A stretch of 64,000 nucleotides of DNA from Actinomadura pelletieri DSM 43383. Lineage in GTDB: Bacteria; Actinomycetota; Actinomycetes; Streptosporangiales; Streptosporangiaceae. A model generated the notes under the pieces. The model did not search any database, was not told where the DNA came from, and saw only the letters and a list, made by a program, of their open reading frames with translations. The position numbers and the translations under genes are program-made. The stretch lies in contig NZ_RBWU01000001.1 of assembly GCF_003634705.1 (NCBI RefSeq), forward strand, positions 372,001 to 436,000, given 5' to 3'. Positions 45,313 through 54,356 of the stretch are shown one piece after another (the stretch's first letter is position 1; the number at the start of each line of letters is the position of its first letter).

Positions 45313-47469
45313 TCAGGGGCCGAGTAACGTCCTCGGGCGCACGGCGTTGGCCCTGTCCACCAGCGCGTGCCTCGCGTCGCTGTCCTCGGCGGCCTTGGCC
45401 AGCGCACGATAGTTCTGTTCGAGTTCCCGCCGCAGCGCGTCCCGGGTCAGGGGGACGCCGGTCAGCAGCGTGTCCGGATGCTCCTCTCCCCTCGCCTGCG
45501 CCCAGGCCAGCGCGGCCTCCAGCAGTTCGGCGACGAGCCCGCGGCGCCGCTCGCCGTCGACGCGGGCATGGTCGAGCCGTTTCGCGGCGTCCCGCAGGTC
45601 TTCCAGCCGCAGTTGGTGCGATGGCCGGCCGCGCAGCGTCGCCGCCATCGCCGCCAACTGCGCGGCACCATAGTGGCTGGACAGCGACGGCACATCGTCG
45701 AGCGCGTCGACCGCGCCGCTCCGGTCGGCCATGGCCAGCCGGACGCGGGCCAGCCCGAACGCCGCGCTGAGATAGCCGCGGTCGGTCCGCCAGACGCTCT
45801 CGTACCGGCGGGCCGCCTCCGGCAGGCCGCCCGAGCCCTCGCAGCAGAACGCCAGCGCCAGCTTCGGCGCCGCCTCGCCCGGCATCCGGTCGTAGAGGTC
45901 GTCGAACAGGGCCTCCGCCTGGGCGTACTCACCCGCGATCAGGGCGCTGACGCCCAGGTACCACTGGATCCGCCAGTCGGCGTCGCGGCCTTGGCGCTCG
46001 TCCGGCCGGGGCGGTTCGGTGAGTTCGGTGAGCAGCGCTTCGGCCTCGGGACGGCGGCCCAGGTCCAGATGGGCCTGGATCAGGACGAGTTTCTCCTCCG
46101 TCCGCAGGCCGGGGGGCTGCTCGTCGGCCCGTCCGGTCAGCGCCTCGACGATCTCCTCGGGTTCCAGCACCGTCAGTTCCACCAGTTCGGGATTGGGGTC
46201 CAGCTCGTCGATCGCCGGGATCGGCAGCGCCGCCGCGGCCGCCGCCGGGGTGAGCGTGCCGAGCGCGGGCCCACTCCGCTGGGACGCGATCTCCGTCCCG
46301 GCGGAGACCCGTTCCCGGCCGAACAACCGGGACGGCACGGGCCACGGATCGGCGTTGCGGGGAACGGACATGACCTCCCGCAGGACGCCGAAGAGCTGCT
46401 CCGCCATCTCCGCCGCGCCGCCGAACCGCCGCGCCGGGTCCGGGTGGGTGGCGCGGCGCAGCAACCGGTCATAGGAGTCGAACCGCTTCAGCACCGGCAC
46501 CTCGTCGCGGGCGGGCAGGGTGTGCTCGAACTCGCCCGTGTAGTCGAAGTCGAAGCTGAGGACCGCCATGGTGCGGCCCACGGTGTAGAGGTCGGAGCCG
46601 ATCGACGGCTTGTGCGCGGGCAGTTCCGGCGCGCCGAAGCCCTGCGTGCCGTAGATCGGCGCGTTGGGGTGCCGTCCGTCCATGCGCCAGGCCGCGCCCA
46701 GGTCGATGAGCGTGATCCGCTGCTCGCACTGCATGACGTTGGCGGGCTTGAGGTCGCAGTAGAGGATGCGGCGGGCGTGCAGGTAGTTCAGCGCCCACAG
46801 CATCTCGATCCCGTAGGCGATGACATGGTCGAGGGGGAGCACGGCCTCCGGGCCCTCGTCCCGGCGCCGGTCGTCGAGCAGCTCCTGTAACGAACGTCCG
46901 CCGACGTACTCCATGACGATGTAGCGCTGCGCGTCCTTCGCCCCCGCCGGATGCCGGACGAAGTTGTGGATCTTGACGATATTGGGGTGGCTCACCGAGG
47001 CGAGCGCCGCCCGCTCCGACTCGGGCACGTCGACCGCGTCCGCCCGGGTGTCGAGCAGGCCCTTCAGTACGACCCAATGACCGACGTTGTTGTCGTGCGC
47101 GATGTAGATGCGCCCCTGCCCGCCGTGGGCCAGGCAGCCCTGCACCTCGTACTGGCCGCCGACCATCTCACCGGGCCGGAGCGGCGGGACGGACTCGTCC
47201 CCGCCCGCCACCGGCAGCGTGGCCCGCTCCGGATCCCGGTACGGGACGGGCGGCACACCGGCCATCTCCAGCAGCCCGTACGGCGTGAGCCGCCTGGACG
47301 GCGTGTGCACCCCGCGCCCCGGGCCGGGCGCCGAAGGGCCGGGCCACGGCATCGTGGGCGGCGCCCCGGGAACCAGCGGCGGCGGGGCCATCCCGCAGTA
47401 GTCACAGAACCCGGACCGAACGGTCCCCTTGCCGCAATGCGGGCATGCGTCGACGCGGCGGCTATCCAT
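45313..47469 (-). CDS. pknG: PknG-type soluble Ser/Thr protein kinase with TPR tail
   Basis: 718 residues. An N-terminal rubredoxin-like zinc site (Cys9/12/22/25: CPHCGKG, CDYCG) precedes the kinase domain. PknG-specific features: ATP Lys in WVVLKGLL, the catalytic loop YCDLKPANVM without the HRD Arg, and LIDLGAAW instead of DFG. The last 300 residues are helical TPR-like repeats. In mycobacteria and corynebacteria PknG phosphorylates OdhI/GarA to set 2-oxoglutarate flux in response to amino acids. The start ATG overlaps the upstream gene by 8 bases. It is the core of a five-gene operon with glnX and glnH. Confidence 0.95.
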   Translation of the reverse strand: MDSRRVDACPHCGKGTVRSGFCDYCGMAPPPLVPGAPPTMPWPGPSAPGPGRGVHTPSRRLTPYGLLEMAGVPPVPYRDPERATLPVAGGDESVPPLRPGEMVGGQYEVQGCLAHGGQGRIYIAHDNNVGHWVVLKGLLDTRADAVDVPESERAALASVSHPNIVKIHNFVRHPAGAKDAQRYIVMEYVGGRSLQELLDDRRRDEGPEAVLPLDHVIAYGIEMLWALNYLHARRILYCDLKPANVMQCEQRITLIDLGAAWRMDGRHPNAPIYGTQGFGAPELPAHKPSIGSDLYTVGRTMAVLSFDFDYTGEFEHTLPARDEVPVLKRFDSYDRLLRRATHPDPARRFGGAAEMAEQLFGVLREVMSVPRNADPWPVPSRLFGRERVSAGTEIASQRSGPALGTLTPAAAAAALPIPAIDELDPNPELVELTVLEPEEIVEALTGRADEQPPGLRTEEKLVLIQAHLDLGRRPEAEALLTELTEPPRPDERQGRDADWRIQWYLGVSALIAGEYAQAEALFDDLYDRMPGEAAPKLALAFCCEGSGGLPEAARRYESVWRTDRGYLSAAFGLARVRLAMADRSGAVDALDDVPSLSSHYGAAQLAAMAATLRGRPSHQLRLEDLRDAAKRLDHARVDGERRRGLVAELLEAALAWAQARGEEHPDTLLTGVPLTRDALRRELEQNYRALAKAAEDSDARHALVDRANAVRPRTLLGP

Positions 47470-48550
47470 CCTGCAGCTCCTGGATATAGCGCAGCACCGC
47501 CGACTCGGCCGCGTCGAGATCGCAGGGAGCGGTCCACAGCAGATCGTGGGCCGCTCGGTACAGGCCGTCGAGGCGCGCGTCCTCGGCGCGTCCCAGGTTC
47601 CGCGCCATCACCTGAAGCGATCCCAGGCGGCCACGGAGTTCCTCGCGCACGTCCAGGGGCTCCTGGACGTCGGCGAGCGCGGCCTCGGCCTGCGCCAATG
47701 CGGTGGCGGCGGCCCGCTCCAGCTCCGCCGCGCCCGCGAGCAGCCGGGCCCACCGGTGGCGTTCCCGGGGCTCGTCGGTCCCGGCGAGGCGAGCACGAAG
47801 CTCCTTCAGGCCCACGTCGGGCACCTCGGGCACCGGCGACGACACCTTCTGGACGGTCGCGTCCCGGACCTCCTTGGCTTTGCGGAGCGTCCCGTCGACG
47901 GACGCGAGCGCCGCCCGGACCCGGCCCAACGCGTCCTGATACTGGCGGCCCGCCTCGTCCTGCTCGGAGAACGCGCAGATCCACGCCTCGACGTGCGGGT
48001 CTTTCACGGTGACGCGCACCTTGCGGTCGGCGGACGAGTCGAACACGCGACGCGACCGGATGACGTCCTGATGGAACTGGTCCGACGCGATGAACGCCAG
48101 ATCGCCGGACGTGTCCTGCAGCGTCCGCTTCAGCACGGGCGCGTCCAGCAGCCGGAACGCCTCGTTCAGCGCCGTGCCGACGACCCCCCGGGGATCATGA
48201 TGGACATACCCGGCGTGCAGCGCGACACGAAGCCGGATCCGGGTGGCGGGGCTCGCGGCCTGGTTGTAGCGGCCCAGCTCGCTGGCGAGATGGAACGGCA
48301 GCGGCTCGACCAGCCGGGACTGCGGCCCCTCGGTCGGGACGAGGAAGAACGCCCCGTCGCCGCGATCTTCGTGGTAGCGGTCGTTCGCGTCGATCCCGGC
48401 CCAGGTGAAGGCCCGTTCCAGCACGTCGTAGAGGCCCCTGCGCATGTCCGCGCGCTGCGCGTCGTTGCGTCCCGGACGACAGAAGCTCTCGATGTCGACG
48501 CAAATGATCGCCCGGTGGACCCTCCTGTGCGAATACGAGGCAGAGCTCAT
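47462..48550 (-). CDS. Class III nucleotide cyclase-like protein, first gene of the pknG operon
   Basis: 362 residues. The N-terminal 190 resemble a class III cyclase catalytic domain: metal Asp in AIICVDIESF, second metal Asp in EDRGDGAFFLV, LRVALHAG, and a transition-state Asn-x3-Arg pair in TALNEAFRLLDA. All four are present, so it may be active, though nucleotide preference is unclear. The C-terminal 150 residues are alpha-helical (ERHRWARLLAGAAELERAAAT). The start is the ATG at 48550 with GGAG 10 bases upstream. Its stop overlaps the pknG start, so cyclic-nucleotide signalling may be tied to PknG. Confidence 0.72.
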   Translation of the reverse strand: MSSASYSHRRVHRAIICVDIESFCRPGRNDAQRADMRRGLYDVLERAFTWAGIDANDRYHEDRGDGAFFLVPTEGPQSRLVEPLPFHLASELGRYNQAASPATRIRLRVALHAGYVHHDPRGVVGTALNEAFRLLDAPVLKRTLQDTSGDLAFIASDQFHQDVIRSRRVFDSSADRKVRVTVKDPHVEAWICAFSEQDEAGRQYQDALGRVRAALASVDGTLRKAKEVRDATVQKVSSPVPEVPDVGLKELRARLAGTDEPRERHRWARLLAGAAELERAAATALAQAEAALADVQEPLDVREELRGRLGSLQVMARNLGRAEDARLDGLYRAAHDLLWTAPCDLDAAESAVLRYIQELQDG

Positions 48551-48686
48551 GGAAAAGACTCCATGGCGCGGGCGTCGGATGGTGGACGCCCCACCCCCGC
48601 GGCGGCGCGTCCCTGGCGAGGTCACCGGCAATGGTATACGCGGAGTGGCCACGTAAAGTGTGTAATTTGGCCGGTACGGTGCAGGT

Positions 48687-49331
48687 ATGCTCGCCGAACC
48701 CGCCCCGGCCCTGAGCGATCTCGCGCTCGGACTGATCGTGGTGGCGCTCGCCGTCCGGCTCCACCGCGTCCCGACGGTCCATCGGCACTGGCGCGCGTCC
48801 TTCTGGTGGGCCGGGATCGCGGCGCTGGCCGGATTCGTCCACCACGGCTTCGTGAAGTACGCCGACCGCTGGGACGGACCGAGCTGGGCGATCATCAGCG
48901 GCATGGTCGTCGTCGCCGTGTCCTACCTACTGGCGGCCACCGTCACCGAGGTACTCGGCCCCCGCCACCACCGAACGTTCTGGCTCCTCCGCTCCCTCGG
49001 CCTCATCGCCTACGCCGGCCTCGCGATCACCGGCCATGCCGGCGTCACGGCCCTCCTGGCCTGCGAGAGCCTGACAATGATCAGCATCCTCGTGCTCTGG
49101 GCCCGAGCCGCCCGCCACCACCACCCCATGGCCGGCCCGGTGATCATCGCTCTGGCCGCCAGCGGCGCCGCGGCCGGCACCAAGGCCCTCGACCCGGCCC
49201 TCACCGCCCACATAGGCCTGGACCCGACCTCCGTCTACCACCTGGCCCAGATAGCAGGCATGGTCCTCCTCTACCTGGCGATCGCCACCCCCCACCGCCC
49301 CACCCCGACCCCCAGCCCCGCCCCCGGCTGA
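48687..49331 (+). CDS. Integral membrane protein, about six helices
   Basis: 214 residues, no family confidently named. Hydrophobic segments alternate with His/Arg-rich loops (RVPTVHRHW, GPRHHRTFW, ARAARHHHPM). It ends in a Pro/Thr tail (TPHRPTPTPSPAPG). It is divergent from the pknG operon. The DNA beyond its stop contains decayed copies of its own 3' end. Confidence 0.8.
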   Translation: MLAEPAPALSDLALGLIVVALAVRLHRVPTVHRHWRASFWWAGIAALAGFVHHGFVKYADRWDGPSWAIISGMVVVAVSYLLAATVTEVLGPRHHRTFWLLRSLGLIAYAGLAITGHAGVTALLACESLTMISILVLWARAARHHHPMAGPVIIALAASGAAAGTKALDPALTAHIGLDPTSVYHLAQIAGMVLLYLAIATPHRPTPTPSPAPG

Positions 49332-49334
49332 CCC

Positions 49335-49618
49335 CGCGCTTCAGCCCAAGACGACGCCCGAAACCAACGCACCACCCCAGCCGCCGGCGCCGCCCTCCGG
49401 GCAGAATCCCGCCGTACCTACCGATCAACACCCCTACATCCCCACGCCGCCCGCACCGGGCTTCAGCGCGAGGCGGCGCTCCCGGGACCCACACACTCGG
49501 CAAGCCGTCACCGGGCTCGACCCGACCTTCGGCTACCGACTCGGCCAGATCGTGAGCGTCGTGTTGCCGCACCTGGCGATCAGCACACCCCACCCGCCCT
49601 GTACCGCCCCCGCCCGGG
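49335..49618 (+). pseudogene. Decayed duplicate copies of the upstream gene's 3' end
   Basis: After the stop, plus-strand readings resemble the C-terminus again: YLPINTPTSP from 49415 and, in another frame, GLDPTFGYRLGQI then HLAISTPHPP (about 49515-49595), against GLDPTSVYHLAQI and YLAIATPHRP in the gene. A GCTTCAGC-type motif followed by a G-rich stretch also recurs at about 49338, 49462 and 49617. The copies are 143 and 155 bases apart. The last merges into the 3' end of the convergent methyltransferase. Confidence 0.55.
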
Positions 49619-49619
49619 T

Positions 49620-50393
49620 TCAGCGGAGGGCGGCGATGAGGGCGTCGGTGTGGGAGCACCAGAGTTGGCGGGCCTCGGTGAAGCCCTGTTCGCGCAGGGT
49701 TTCCAGGTGCCAGCGGGTGGTGGTCGGACGCTCGGCGCGGTGTCCGCCGTTCGGGTGGCGCGGGTCGCCGAGGAGGTCGAACCGGCGGCGGACCGGTTCG
49801 GCGAGGGCGGGGTCGTCGGCGACGCTCGTCCACCAGTCGGGCCAGTCGAGTGCGCCCGCGGCCTGTTCGCGTTCCCGGCGGGCGGTGTGGAACGTTTCCA
49901 CGGCCGCGCTGATGCGGGGTGCGGACTCGTCGATCATGTGGTCGGCGTTCAGGAAGACGCCGCCGTGCCTCAGGACCTCCCGGATGCGGCCGTACAGCGC
50001 GCGGAGCGGCTCGGTGTCCAGCCAGTGCAGGGCGGTGGCCGTGACGACGGCGTCGTACCGGCGGTGCGGCAGCGCGTCCGTCCAGGACGGGTCGGTCAGG
50101 TCGGCGGTCACCAGTCGCACCCGGTCGTCGCCGGCGAAATGGCCGCGGGCGATGGTGAGCAGCGCCGGATCGATGTCGACGCCGGTGGAGCGGGCGCCGG
50201 GCAGGCGCTTCAGCAGCCGGTCGGTGATGCTGCCCGTCCCGCACGCGAGGTCGAGGACGTTCGGTTCCGGGCCGGTGAGCGCCTCGACCGTGTCGAGCAT
50301 GACGCGGAAGCGCTCCTCGCGGTCGGGCATGTACCACTCCTGCATGCGGTCCCAGCGCTCCTGCCATACCTGCCAGGTGACCGTTTCCGTCAC
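49620..50393 (-). CDS. Class I SAM-dependent methyltransferase
   Basis: 257 residues from a GTG with GGAGGAGG upstream. Motif I VLDLACGTGSITDRLL, motif II TGVDIDPALL, motif III/IV YDAVVTATALHWLD, and a helical cap. It resembles small-molecule methyltransferases of the trans-aconitate/ubiquinone type, and the substrate is unknown. Convergent with the membrane-protein gene and its decayed repeats. Confidence 0.87.
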   Translation of the reverse strand: MTETVTWQVWQERWDRMQEWYMPDREERFRVMLDTVEALTGPEPNVLDLACGTGSITDRLLKRLPGARSTGVDIDPALLTIARGHFAGDDRVRLVTADLTDPSWTDALPHRRYDAVVTATALHWLDTEPLRALYGRIREVLRHGGVFLNADHMIDESAPRISAAVETFHTARREREQAAGALDWPDWWTSVADDPALAEPVRRRFDLLGDPRHPNGGHRAERPTTTRWHLETLREQGFTEARQLWCSHTDALIAALR

Positions 50394-50531
50394 GGTGCCT
50401 CCTCCACATTCGACGCAAATCAGACGCAATTGCAACAGTATTGCAAGTAGCCGCCCAAGCCTCGGCCAAGGTCCGCGTAGCGCCGCCCGGCCCCGGGCTC
50501 ACCGCCCGTACGGTCCCGGAGAGGGGGACTC

Positions 50532-51896
50532 GTGCTGAACAGAACCTGGAAGATCACCCTGGTCACGTGTGCGACGGTCGTCGCCGCCACGGCCGTACCG
50601 GCCGCGTCCGGCGCCTCGGAGCGTTGGGTCCTGCTGGACCATGAGGGCTTCGACCGTCCGTTGAAGGTGGACGCCGCCCCGTGGCGCCTCGACCCGCAGG
50701 GGCCGAGGAGCCCGTGGCATGTCGACCCGTTCGATGATGACGGCGAGGCCTGGACGAAGATCAGCGGACCGCTGTTCGCGCAGCAGCTCGCCACCCTGAA
50801 CGTCTTCCGCAAGCGTGTCAGGTTCGGCCACCACGGCTGGCTGACCGCCGAGATCGCCGCCGTCGACAAGGACCGCGACGGGCGTCCCGACTCCCGGCCC
50901 GGCCTGTCGACCGCGTCCCTGCCGGGCGGTCAGAAGGCAGCGCGGATCTCCGAGCCGAGCTGGGACGCCGGGGTCCTTATCCGGCCCACGCGGCCACTTC
51001 CACCGCGCTACCGGGTGGAGATGACGTTGCGCGGCATCGACTTCGGCGGCAAGCGCAACGGCACCTTCCACTACAACGGCAAGCACAACGGCTATGCCCC
51101 GGGTGCTTGCAAGACCAGATATCCGTGGACGTTCCAGGGCGCGTTGCCCGGCAAGTCACGCTGCGAGTATCCCGACGTGACGCGGGAGAACGGGTTCTAC
51201 TACCTGACGATCCTCGACTACGCGAACCCCGCCCCGCACGGCAATCCCGGCATTCATTACCGGCGCAAGGTCATCATGGACGGCTACTACGCTGACGACG
51301 CCCGCTGGACGAACGCCGGAACCTGCAATCCGAAGACCCGCCAGATCTACCGGACGTTCGACGGCACCTTCAACGGGATCAACGCCCTCTTCGTCCGTGG
51401 CGACAAATTCCGCGAGAAGTCCAACAACAACATCAGCAACGAGTACTACATCAAGACGGCCTGCGGAAACGTCTCGATGGACAAGCCCTACGGGCCGGGC
51501 GGCAAGTTCCGGCAGCATCTCACCAGCGCCGAAATACGTCCCGAACTTCTACCGAAATCCTCCTACCGCTTCGCCATAGAACGTGACAACACCGGCTACA
51601 CGCTAGAAATGAGCGGCCCGTTCCTGCACACCGGGCAGACGACGTTGCGCGTCCACCATGATTTCGTGGAGAACGGCCGTCCGATCTGGCACTACAACCA
51701 GACTCCCACCGAATACGACGGCCGCTTCGACCGCAAACTCAAGCACATCGGCCCCGCCGGAACGTACACGACCGAACACACCTGGCCCAGGGGCTCGGCC
51801 TACCCGGACTCGTTCATCATCGGCGACCCGCACCTGAACTACTACGAGGGCTCCGCCTACGTCGACGACATCCGCCTGTACGTCCCCCGAAAGTAA
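50532..51896 (+). CDS. Large secreted protein of unknown family
   Basis: 454 residues from a GTG with GAGGGGGA upstream. Signal peptide WKITLVTCATVVAATAVPAASGA. The mature part is rich in Tyr, Asn, Gly and aromatic strands (GFYYLTILDYANPAPHGNPG, YRRKVIMDGYYADDARW, YYEGSAYVDDIRLYVPRK), in the style of an extracellular beta-sandwich such as a glycan-active or glycan-binding domain. Four cysteines. No catalytic motif is recognised. Its neighbours are a chitinase and an LPMO, so a polysaccharide role is likely but unproven. Confidence 0.72.
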   Translation: MLNRTWKITLVTCATVVAATAVPAASGASERWVLLDHEGFDRPLKVDAAPWRLDPQGPRSPWHVDPFDDDGEAWTKISGPLFAQQLATLNVFRKRVRFGHHGWLTAEIAAVDKDRDGRPDSRPGLSTASLPGGQKAARISEPSWDAGVLIRPTRPLPPRYRVEMTLRGIDFGGKRNGTFHYNGKHNGYAPGACKTRYPWTFQGALPGKSRCEYPDVTRENGFYYLTILDYANPAPHGNPGIHYRRKVIMDGYYADDARWTNAGTCNPKTRQIYRTFDGTFNGINALFVRGDKFREKSNNNISNEYYIKTACGNVSMDKPYGPGGKFRQHLTSAEIRPELLPKSSYRFAIERDNTGYTLEMSGPFLHTGQTTLRVHHDFVENGRPIWHYNQTPTEYDGRFDRKLKHIGPAGTYTTEHTWPRGSAYPDSFIIGDPHLNYYEGSAYVDDIRLYVPRK

Positions 51897-51954
51897 AACG
51901 CGATCGGCACGCACAAGCGGGTGGCCATGTGCGTGCCGATCGACCACGCCACCG

Positions 51955-52743
51955 TCAGCAGGTCAGATTGCCGCCGGTGGGAACGCCGAGAATCTCGGTG
52001 AACTTCTTGTAGTTGTTCACCCGGCTCTGCACCTGGCCGGGGTTTCCGCCCCTGCATTCCAGGGCGCCGTTGATGCTGCGGATCGTCTCGCCGAATCCGC
52101 GGCCGTTCACCATCGCGTCGTGCGGGGTCATGGTGCCTGGACCGTTCTGCGTCATCCAGTACCAGAGGGCGCTCTTCCACGACACCGCCGCGTCCCGCTC
52201 CACCAACCACGGGTTGTTCAGCAGGTCGATGCCGAGCGCGTCCCCCGCCGCCTTGTAGTTGAAGTTCCAGCTCAACTGAATGGGCCCACGGCCGTAGTAG
52301 GCCGCCTGCCCGGCGGGGCACCCGTAGGGCTGGCTCCGGTCGCAGTAATGCGGATAGTTGTTCTGGTTCTGCTCGACGATATGGACGAGCCCGCCGGTCT
52401 CATGGCCGACATTAGCCAGGAACGCGGCCGCCTCCTGCTTCTTGACGGTGTCGGTGCCGGTATTGGCGAACGCGGGGAAGGACGCCATGGCGGCCGTCAA
52501 GCCGGAATACGTGTAGAAGGGATTGCGGTTCGGGAACATCTGGTCGAACTGCGCCTCGGTCACCACGAAGGCGCGGGTCTCGCGCGGGCCGGGCGGTCCG
52601 CCGCAGTCACCGCCGTGCACGGCGGCGGAGTTCTCCGCCGTCACGCATTCCACGGGCGCGGCCGCCGCCGACGACGGCAGGATGGCCGACAGCGTCCCCG
52701 CCGTGATCAGCGCGGCGCCGAGCAGCGTCAGGTTGCGTTGCAA
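51955..52743 (-). CDS. Secreted GH19 chitinase
   Basis: 262 residues from a TTG with AAGGAAG 7 bases upstream. Signal peptide LLGAALITAGTLSAILPSS with AAAA cleavage. The GH19 domain has the catalytic acid Glu115 in NVGHETGGLV, the second Glu124 in HIVEQNQ, YYGRGPIQLSWNFNY, and the C-terminal SINGALECRGG. It cleaves chitin outside the cell with inversion. No separate carbohydrate-binding module is seen. The gene follows the LPMO by about 100 bases on the same strand; together they form a chitin-attack pair. Confidence 0.93.
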   Translation of the reverse strand: MQRNLTLLGAALITAGTLSAILPSSAAAAPVECVTAENSAAVHGGDCGGPPGPRETRAFVVTEAQFDQMFPNRNPFYTYSGLTAAMASFPAFANTGTDTVKKQEAAAFLANVGHETGGLVHIVEQNQNNYPHYCDRSQPYGCPAGQAAYYGRGPIQLSWNFNYKAAGDALGIDLLNNPWLVERDAAVSWKSALWYWMTQNGPGTMTPHDAMVNGRGFGETIRSINGALECRGGNPGQVQSRVNNYKKFTEILGVPTGGNLTC

Positions 52744-52818
52744 CTCATCACTTCCTTGGGAGCATTCATGCGATGTGGCCCACCGCATGGTGCGGGACGA
52801 GCCGGCCATCCACCGATT

Positions 52819-52842
52819 CCCGGAGCCTTCGAGGACTCCGGG
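52819..52842 (-). terminator. Weak hairpin after the LPMO gene
   Basis: CCCGGAG / CTCCGGG, 7 bp with a 10-nt loop, just after the LPMO stop. Possibly an attenuator between the LPMO and chitinase genes. Confidence 0.4.
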
Positions 52843-52847
52843 GGAGG

Positions 52848-53363
52848 TCACCGCACGTTCACGTCGAGGCAGGCGTAGAAGGCGTTGCCCGTGTCGGCGA
52901 TGTTCCAGACGGCCAGCACCGTCTGCCGGCCGCTGAAGCCGGCGAGGCTGACCGGGTGGCTGATGGTCGAGGGCGGCTGCTGGTTGTTGCCGCTGACGCT
53001 GGCGATCTTCCGGCCGCCGATGAAGTACTCGTAGTTCGTGGTGCGGTGCCGGGCCGTGAACGTCCAGGTGACGTTCATCGTCTGGCCGACGTCGGTGACC
53101 TTCCAGGCCTTGCTGTTGTCATCGAGGTCGCGGAACCGGCTACCGCCACTACAGGTACGGCCTCCCTTCGGGGCCTCGACACTCTGCGGCTCGTACTTGA
53201 CTGCTCCGCACTGGACGATTCCCTTGGCGCACTGCGCCTGACGGCTCATCGGCGCCGAAATGTAGCCGTGAGCGAAAGCGGAGGTCGCCGGGATAACGGC
53301 GACGACGGGAGCGATTCCCACGCCCGCCGCCACGGCGGCGAGCTTACGGCTTGCGTTCTTCAT
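52848..53363 (-). CDS. AA10 lytic polysaccharide monooxygenase (chitin-binding)
   Basis: 171 residues with a signal peptide ending AFA before His32, which becomes the N-terminal His of the copper brace (HGYISAPMSR). The second brace His106 is in TARHRTTNYEYF, and the axial Phe is in NAFYACLDV. The domain is a minimal single-module AA10, oxidatively cutting crystalline chitin or cellulose. The HGYI start and the adjacent GH19 favour chitin. A perfect 19-bp palindrome lies 136 bases upstream. Confidence 0.95.
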   Translation of the reverse strand: MKNASRKLAAVAAGVGIAPVVAVIPATSAFAHGYISAPMSRQAQCAKGIVQCGAVKYEPQSVEAPKGGRTCSGGSRFRDLDDNSKAWKVTDVGQTMNVTWTFTARHRTTNYEYFIGGRKIASVSGNNQQPPSTISHPVSLAGFSGRQTVLAVWNIADTGNAFYACLDVNVR

Positions 53364-53860
53364 GCGGGGGGTCCTTGTGTTGTGGGGTGGTCGTTTCTCG
53401 AGCCTGGCGGCTTTGGGCCGGGGAGATTACCGCACGTGTCCGGCGGCGCGGCCCGTGGATCGGTAGATGGAGGTGAGCGGGGCATGCGAACTCCATCTGA
53501 TAGGAAACTTTCCTATCGGGTAGCTGAACGTTAACGCTCTGTCCGATTGCGGGCAAGTGTTCGCCCGCAATCGCCGAACGCCCCCACTGACCGGCGCAGG
53601 TAGTGACCCGCACCACCTCAACCGCTCCAACGAATTCGTCAGCTTCTCCAGGTTGATCGCACGATGATTGGCAACACCTGCCGAACGGATGCCCGAAATA
53701 CCCTCGTGAACTGCGACGATTCCGGAAGGACCGGTCCCGCGCACGGCCTCCCGCGCCCGCGCTCGGCGGCGAGAGGGCGGTGGGCGGGAAGCCGGACACC
53801 ACCCGCCGCCGTGACCGAACTTCGGCGCGCCGCGTGCGGTCGACCTGGGATGATCCGCTG
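53364..53860. other. Intergenic region upstream of the LPMO
   Basis: About 500 bases. It holds the palindromic operator at 53499-53517 and otherwise no gene that I can support. Short open frames here lack ribosome sites and family features. Confidence 0.6.
53499..53517 (-). promoter_or_regulatory. Palindromic operator upstream of the LPMO/chitinase genes
   Basis: GATAGGAAACTTTCCTATC is a perfect 19-bp palindrome. The core AGGAAACTTTCCT is close to the AGGAAAGTTTCCT box bound by the ROK-family repressor CsnR at streptomycete chitosanase genes (from memory). It likely controls the LPMO and perhaps the chitinase in response to amino-sugar oligomers. Confidence 0.65.
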
Positions 53861-54235
53861 ATGTTCCAATTGATATGGACGGCCGCAGAGAAACCCGGTC
53901 CCGACGACCCGCTTCTCGCGGTCGTCGCCATGGTGGCGCTTGTCATCTTCCTTATCGGCTGCGTCGTGGCCGGGTTTTTTGCCTTTAGCGGACGATGGCG
54001 TTCCTGGTATCCCATCAAGTTGAACACGACGACTTCACCGCTCGTGTTCCCGTGGCCGGCCGGCGCCATGCTCCTTATGCTGCTCGCGGTGGGGCTGCAT
54101 TACCTTCTCGATCCCATTCCGCTGTGGCTGGGAGCTTTCCTGGTCGGCTGTTCCGGACTTTTGTGCGTCATCGGCGGGATCTATCTCGTCCCGCCCCGCC
54201 GGTTACTGCCCGGGTGGCTCCGGGACCTTGAGTGA
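53861..54235 (+). CDS. Small membrane protein, three helices
   Basis: 124 residues from the ATG at 53861. Hydrophobic segments at about 19-43, 64-82 and 87-107 (LLAVVAMVALVIFLIGCVV, AGAMLLMLLAVGLHYLL, LGAFLVGCSGLLCVIGGIYLV). Unknown function; the ribosome site is weak, so the start is uncertain. Confidence 0.65.
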   Translation: MFQLIWTAAEKPGPDDPLLAVVAMVALVIFLIGCVVAGFFAFSGRWRSWYPIKLNTTTSPLVFPWPAGAMLLMLLAVGLHYLLDPIPLWLGAFLVGCSGLLCVIGGIYLVPPRRLLPGWLRDLE

Positions 54236-54356
54236 TCGACACGATCCAGGCCTGTCTGGACGCCTGATCCGCCGACATGCCGACGGCCGGGCAGGTCGCT
54301 GGAGGTCTGGGCTGACAGGTCGGGGTGCTCTTATCCCACCCCCGGCGTGTGGGGAG

